NCBI GenBank assembly: GCA_031286555.1
Contig: JAITUD010000116.1
Location: 1 to 6,454, forward strand
Source of the DNA: Microbacterium sp.
GTDB taxonomy: Bacteria; Actinomycetota; Actinomycetes; Actinomycetales; Microbacteriaceae
Length of the DNA: 6,454 bases
Reading direction: 5' to 3'
The position numbers and the translations under genes are program-made. This document shows positions 4,671 through 6,454 of the stretch, piece by piece (position 1 is the stretch's first letter; each line of letters opens with the position of its first letter). The notes under the pieces were generated by a model that was not told the DNA's origin, searched no databases, and saw nothing but the letters and a program-made list of their open reading frames with translations.

Positions 4671-6454
4671 TCAGTGCCCCTGCACCGGCTTGAGGTCGGC
4701 GGGCAGCGCATCCCACTCCTTCTCGAGCGCCTTCTCGGCCTTCGACGCGAACAGGCCGGCCGGGGCGTAGCGCCGCGACGGCACCGCCGGGTCCTCGTGG
4801 TCGATGACCTCGGTGGAGCGGAACGCCTGCGCGACGCGGATCAGCGACACGATGATGACGATGACCGTCAGCACCAGGAAGATGATCGACAGCGACCCCT
4901 GCACGAACGTGTTGCGCACGACCGCCTCCATCGCCTCGACGCCCTTGGCCGTGCCGAAGGTCGTCTCGCCGGAGTCCAGCGCCGCCTTGAACGCGAAGTG
5001 CTGGGCCCAGTAGCCCACCGCCGGCACGCTGGAGAAGATCTTCTCCAGCGACGCGGTCACCGTCACCACGGTGACGAACGCCAGCGGCAGCGCGACGACC
5101 CACAGGCCCTTGAAGGTGCGGCGCCGCGCGACGATCGTCAGCACGACGGCGAGCGCGATCGCGGCGAGCAGCTGGTTGGCGATGCCGAACAGCGGGAACA
5201 GCGTGTTGATGCCGCCGAGCGGATCGGTCACACCCATGATCAGCACCGCGCCCCAGCCTGCCACCATGATCGCCGTGCAGATCCATGCGCCCACCCGCCA
5301 TGAGGTGTCCTTGAACCGCGGCACGAAGTTGCCGATCGAGTCCTGCAGCATGAACCGCGCCACGCGGGTGCCGGCATCCACCGCGGTGAGGATGAACAGC
5401 GCCTCGAACATGATCGCGAAGTGGTACCAGAACGCCATCAGCGCCGGTCCGCCCAGCCACTGATGCATGATCTGCGAGAGACCCAGCGCCAGCGTGGGCG
5501 CACCGCCGGTGCGGGAGATGATCGTCTCCTCCCCCACGGCGGCCGCGGTCGACGTGAGCACATCCGGCGTGAGATTCACCCCGGTGATGCCGAGGCTGTT
5601 CACCCAGGCGACCGCTCCCTCCACGGTGCCCTGCGTCGCGGCGGGTGAGGAGTTCATCGCGAAGTACACGCCCTGGTCGATCGACACCGCGGCGACGAGC
5701 GCCATGATCGCGACGAACGACTCCATCAGCATCCCGCCGTAGCCGATGAAGCGGGTCTGCTTCTCCTTCTCGACCATCTTCGGCGTGGTGCCGGATGCGA
5801 TCAGGGCGTGGAACCCCGAGAGCGCGCCGCAAGCGATCGTGACGAACAGGAACGGGAACAGCGATCCGGCCCACACCGGGCCGGTCTCACCAGAGGCGAA
5901 CTTGCTGAACGCGGGCACCGTGATCTCGGGGCGCACGAAGATGATCGCCACGGCGAGCGCGGCGATGACGCCGATCTTCATGAACGTGGAGAGGTAGTCG
6001 CGCGGTGCGAGCAGGATCCACACCGGCAGCACGGCGGCGATGAAGCCGTAGATGATGATCGCCCAGGCGATCGTGATCCGGTCGAGGGTGAAGATCGCCT
6101 GGCCCCAGTCCGTGGCCGCGACCGCTCCGCCGCCGATGATCGCCGCCATCAGCAGCACGAAGCCGATGATCGACACCTCGGTGATCCTGCCGGGACGGAT
6201 CCAGCGCAGGTAGGCGCCCATGAACAGGGCGATCGGAATGGTCATCGCCACCGAGAAGACGCCCCACGGGCTCTCGCCGAGGGCGTTGACCACGACGAGG
6301 GCGAGGATGGCGGTGATGATGATCATGATGAGCAGCGTCGCCAGGATGGCGGCCGCACCGCCGAACCGGCCGAGCTCGTCGCGCGCCATCTGACCGAGCG
6401 AGCGGCCGCCGCGGCGCATCGAGAAGAACAGCACCAGGTAGTCCTGCACGGCAC
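4671..6454 (-). CDS. cstA: CstA family carbon starvation protein / peptide or pyruvate transporter (N-terminus beyond the window)
   Basis: The frame runs off the right edge; 593 residues plus the stop (TCA at 4671-4673) are visible, beginning AVQDYLVLFFSMRRGGRSLG, which in CstA proteins lies after roughly 120-130 residues. The GTG at 6449 is therefore an internal valine, not a start. About a dozen hydrophobic segments are visible, with conserved stretches such as IACGALSGFHALIASGTTPK, MLMESFVAIMALVA, FEALFILTAVDAGTR and FPLFGIANQLLAA. The protein is a polytopic inner-membrane transporter. Family members in enterobacteria take up peptides (CstA) or pyruvate (BtsT) and are induced on carbon limitation. 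The substrate here cannot be told from sequence. The YbdD-like partner gene follows one base downstream, making a two-gene module. Its promoter is outside the window. Confidence 0.95.
   Translation of the reverse strand, partial: AVQDYLVLFFSMRRGGRSLGQMARDELGRFGGAAAILATLLIMIIITAILALVVVNALGESPWGVFSVAMTIPIALFMGAYLRWIRPGRITEVSIIGFVLLMAAIIGGGAVAATDWGQAIFTLDRITIAWAIIIYGFIAAVLPVWILLAPRDYLSTFMKIGVIAALAVAIIFVRPEITVPAFSKFASGETGPVWAGSLFPFLFVTIACGALSGFHALIASGTTPKMVEKEKQTRFIGYGGMLMESFVAIMALVAAVSIDQGVYFAMNSSPAATQGTVEGAVAWVNSLGITGVNLTPDVLTSTAAAVGEETIISRTGGAPTLALGLSQIMHQWLGGPALMAFWYHFAIMFEALFILTAVDAGTRVARFMLQDSIGNFVPRFKDTSWRVGAWICTAIMVAGWGAVLIMGVTDPLGGINTLFPLFGIANQLLAAIALAVVLTIVARRRTFKGLWVVALPLAFVTVVTVTASLEKIFSSVPAVGYWAQHFAFKAALDSGETTFGTAKGVEAMEAVVRNTFVQGSLSIIFLVLTVIVIIVSLIRVAQAFRSTEVIDHEDPAVPSRRYAPAGLFASKAEKALEKEWDALPADLKPVQGH

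Noticed and set aside
4608..5303. A 231-residue plus-strand open frame
   Set aside because: It is a His/Arg/Asp-rich shadow of cstA with no recognisable motif.
6447..6449. GTG as a start codon for cstA
   Set aside because: The frame stays open to the window edge and the surrounding AVQDYLVLF motif is internal in this family, so the gene is cut by the window, not short.

Overview
The window reads as the chromosome of a high-GC actinobacterium, most likely a Microbacteriaceae member close to Microbacterium. This rests on the roughly 70% GC content, near-saturated G/C third codon positions, an actinobacterial DUF4245 gene between xseB and fumC, and a TAGGAT -10 box set for a leaderless transcript. 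The genus is an inference from general knowledge; no search was run.

Left part, plus strand (1-3342): the C-terminal end of xseA (exonuclease VII large subunit) is followed by about 170 bp containing palindromic repeat sequence and a probable leaderless promoter. Then come xseB, a one-helix membrane-anchored DUF4245 protein, a beta-class carbonic anhydrase and class II fumarase fumC. These four genes overlap one another by 4 bp at every junction (ATGA, GTGA, ATGA), so they look like one translationally coupled operon joining a DNA-repair subunit to CO2/bicarbonate and TCA-cycle functions.

Middle part (3343-4483): a single plus-strand gene encodes a 278-residue protein with an N-terminal helix-turn-helix-like region and a C-terminal VSR/DUF559-type nuclease domain. 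It is bracketed by two copies of an 86-87 bp palindromic element in the same orientation. The 72-bp cores align without gaps at 61 of 72 positions. Each element is built from four 19-bp units (consensus about GGGAACACCTGCACGACCM), two on each strand and head to head. The outer arms of the two elements differ by a compensated base pair. The gene also has visibly lower GC3 than its neighbours. Together this looks like a mobile or selfish 'palindrome-nuclease-palindrome' cassette, and it is the most interesting part of the window.

Right part, minus strand (4484-6454): a carbon-starvation module, cstA (N-terminus beyond the window) followed one base later by its usual small partner of the YbdD/YjiX family. 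This module runs towards the nuclease gene, and the second palindrome lies between the convergent ends, where it may also act as a terminator.
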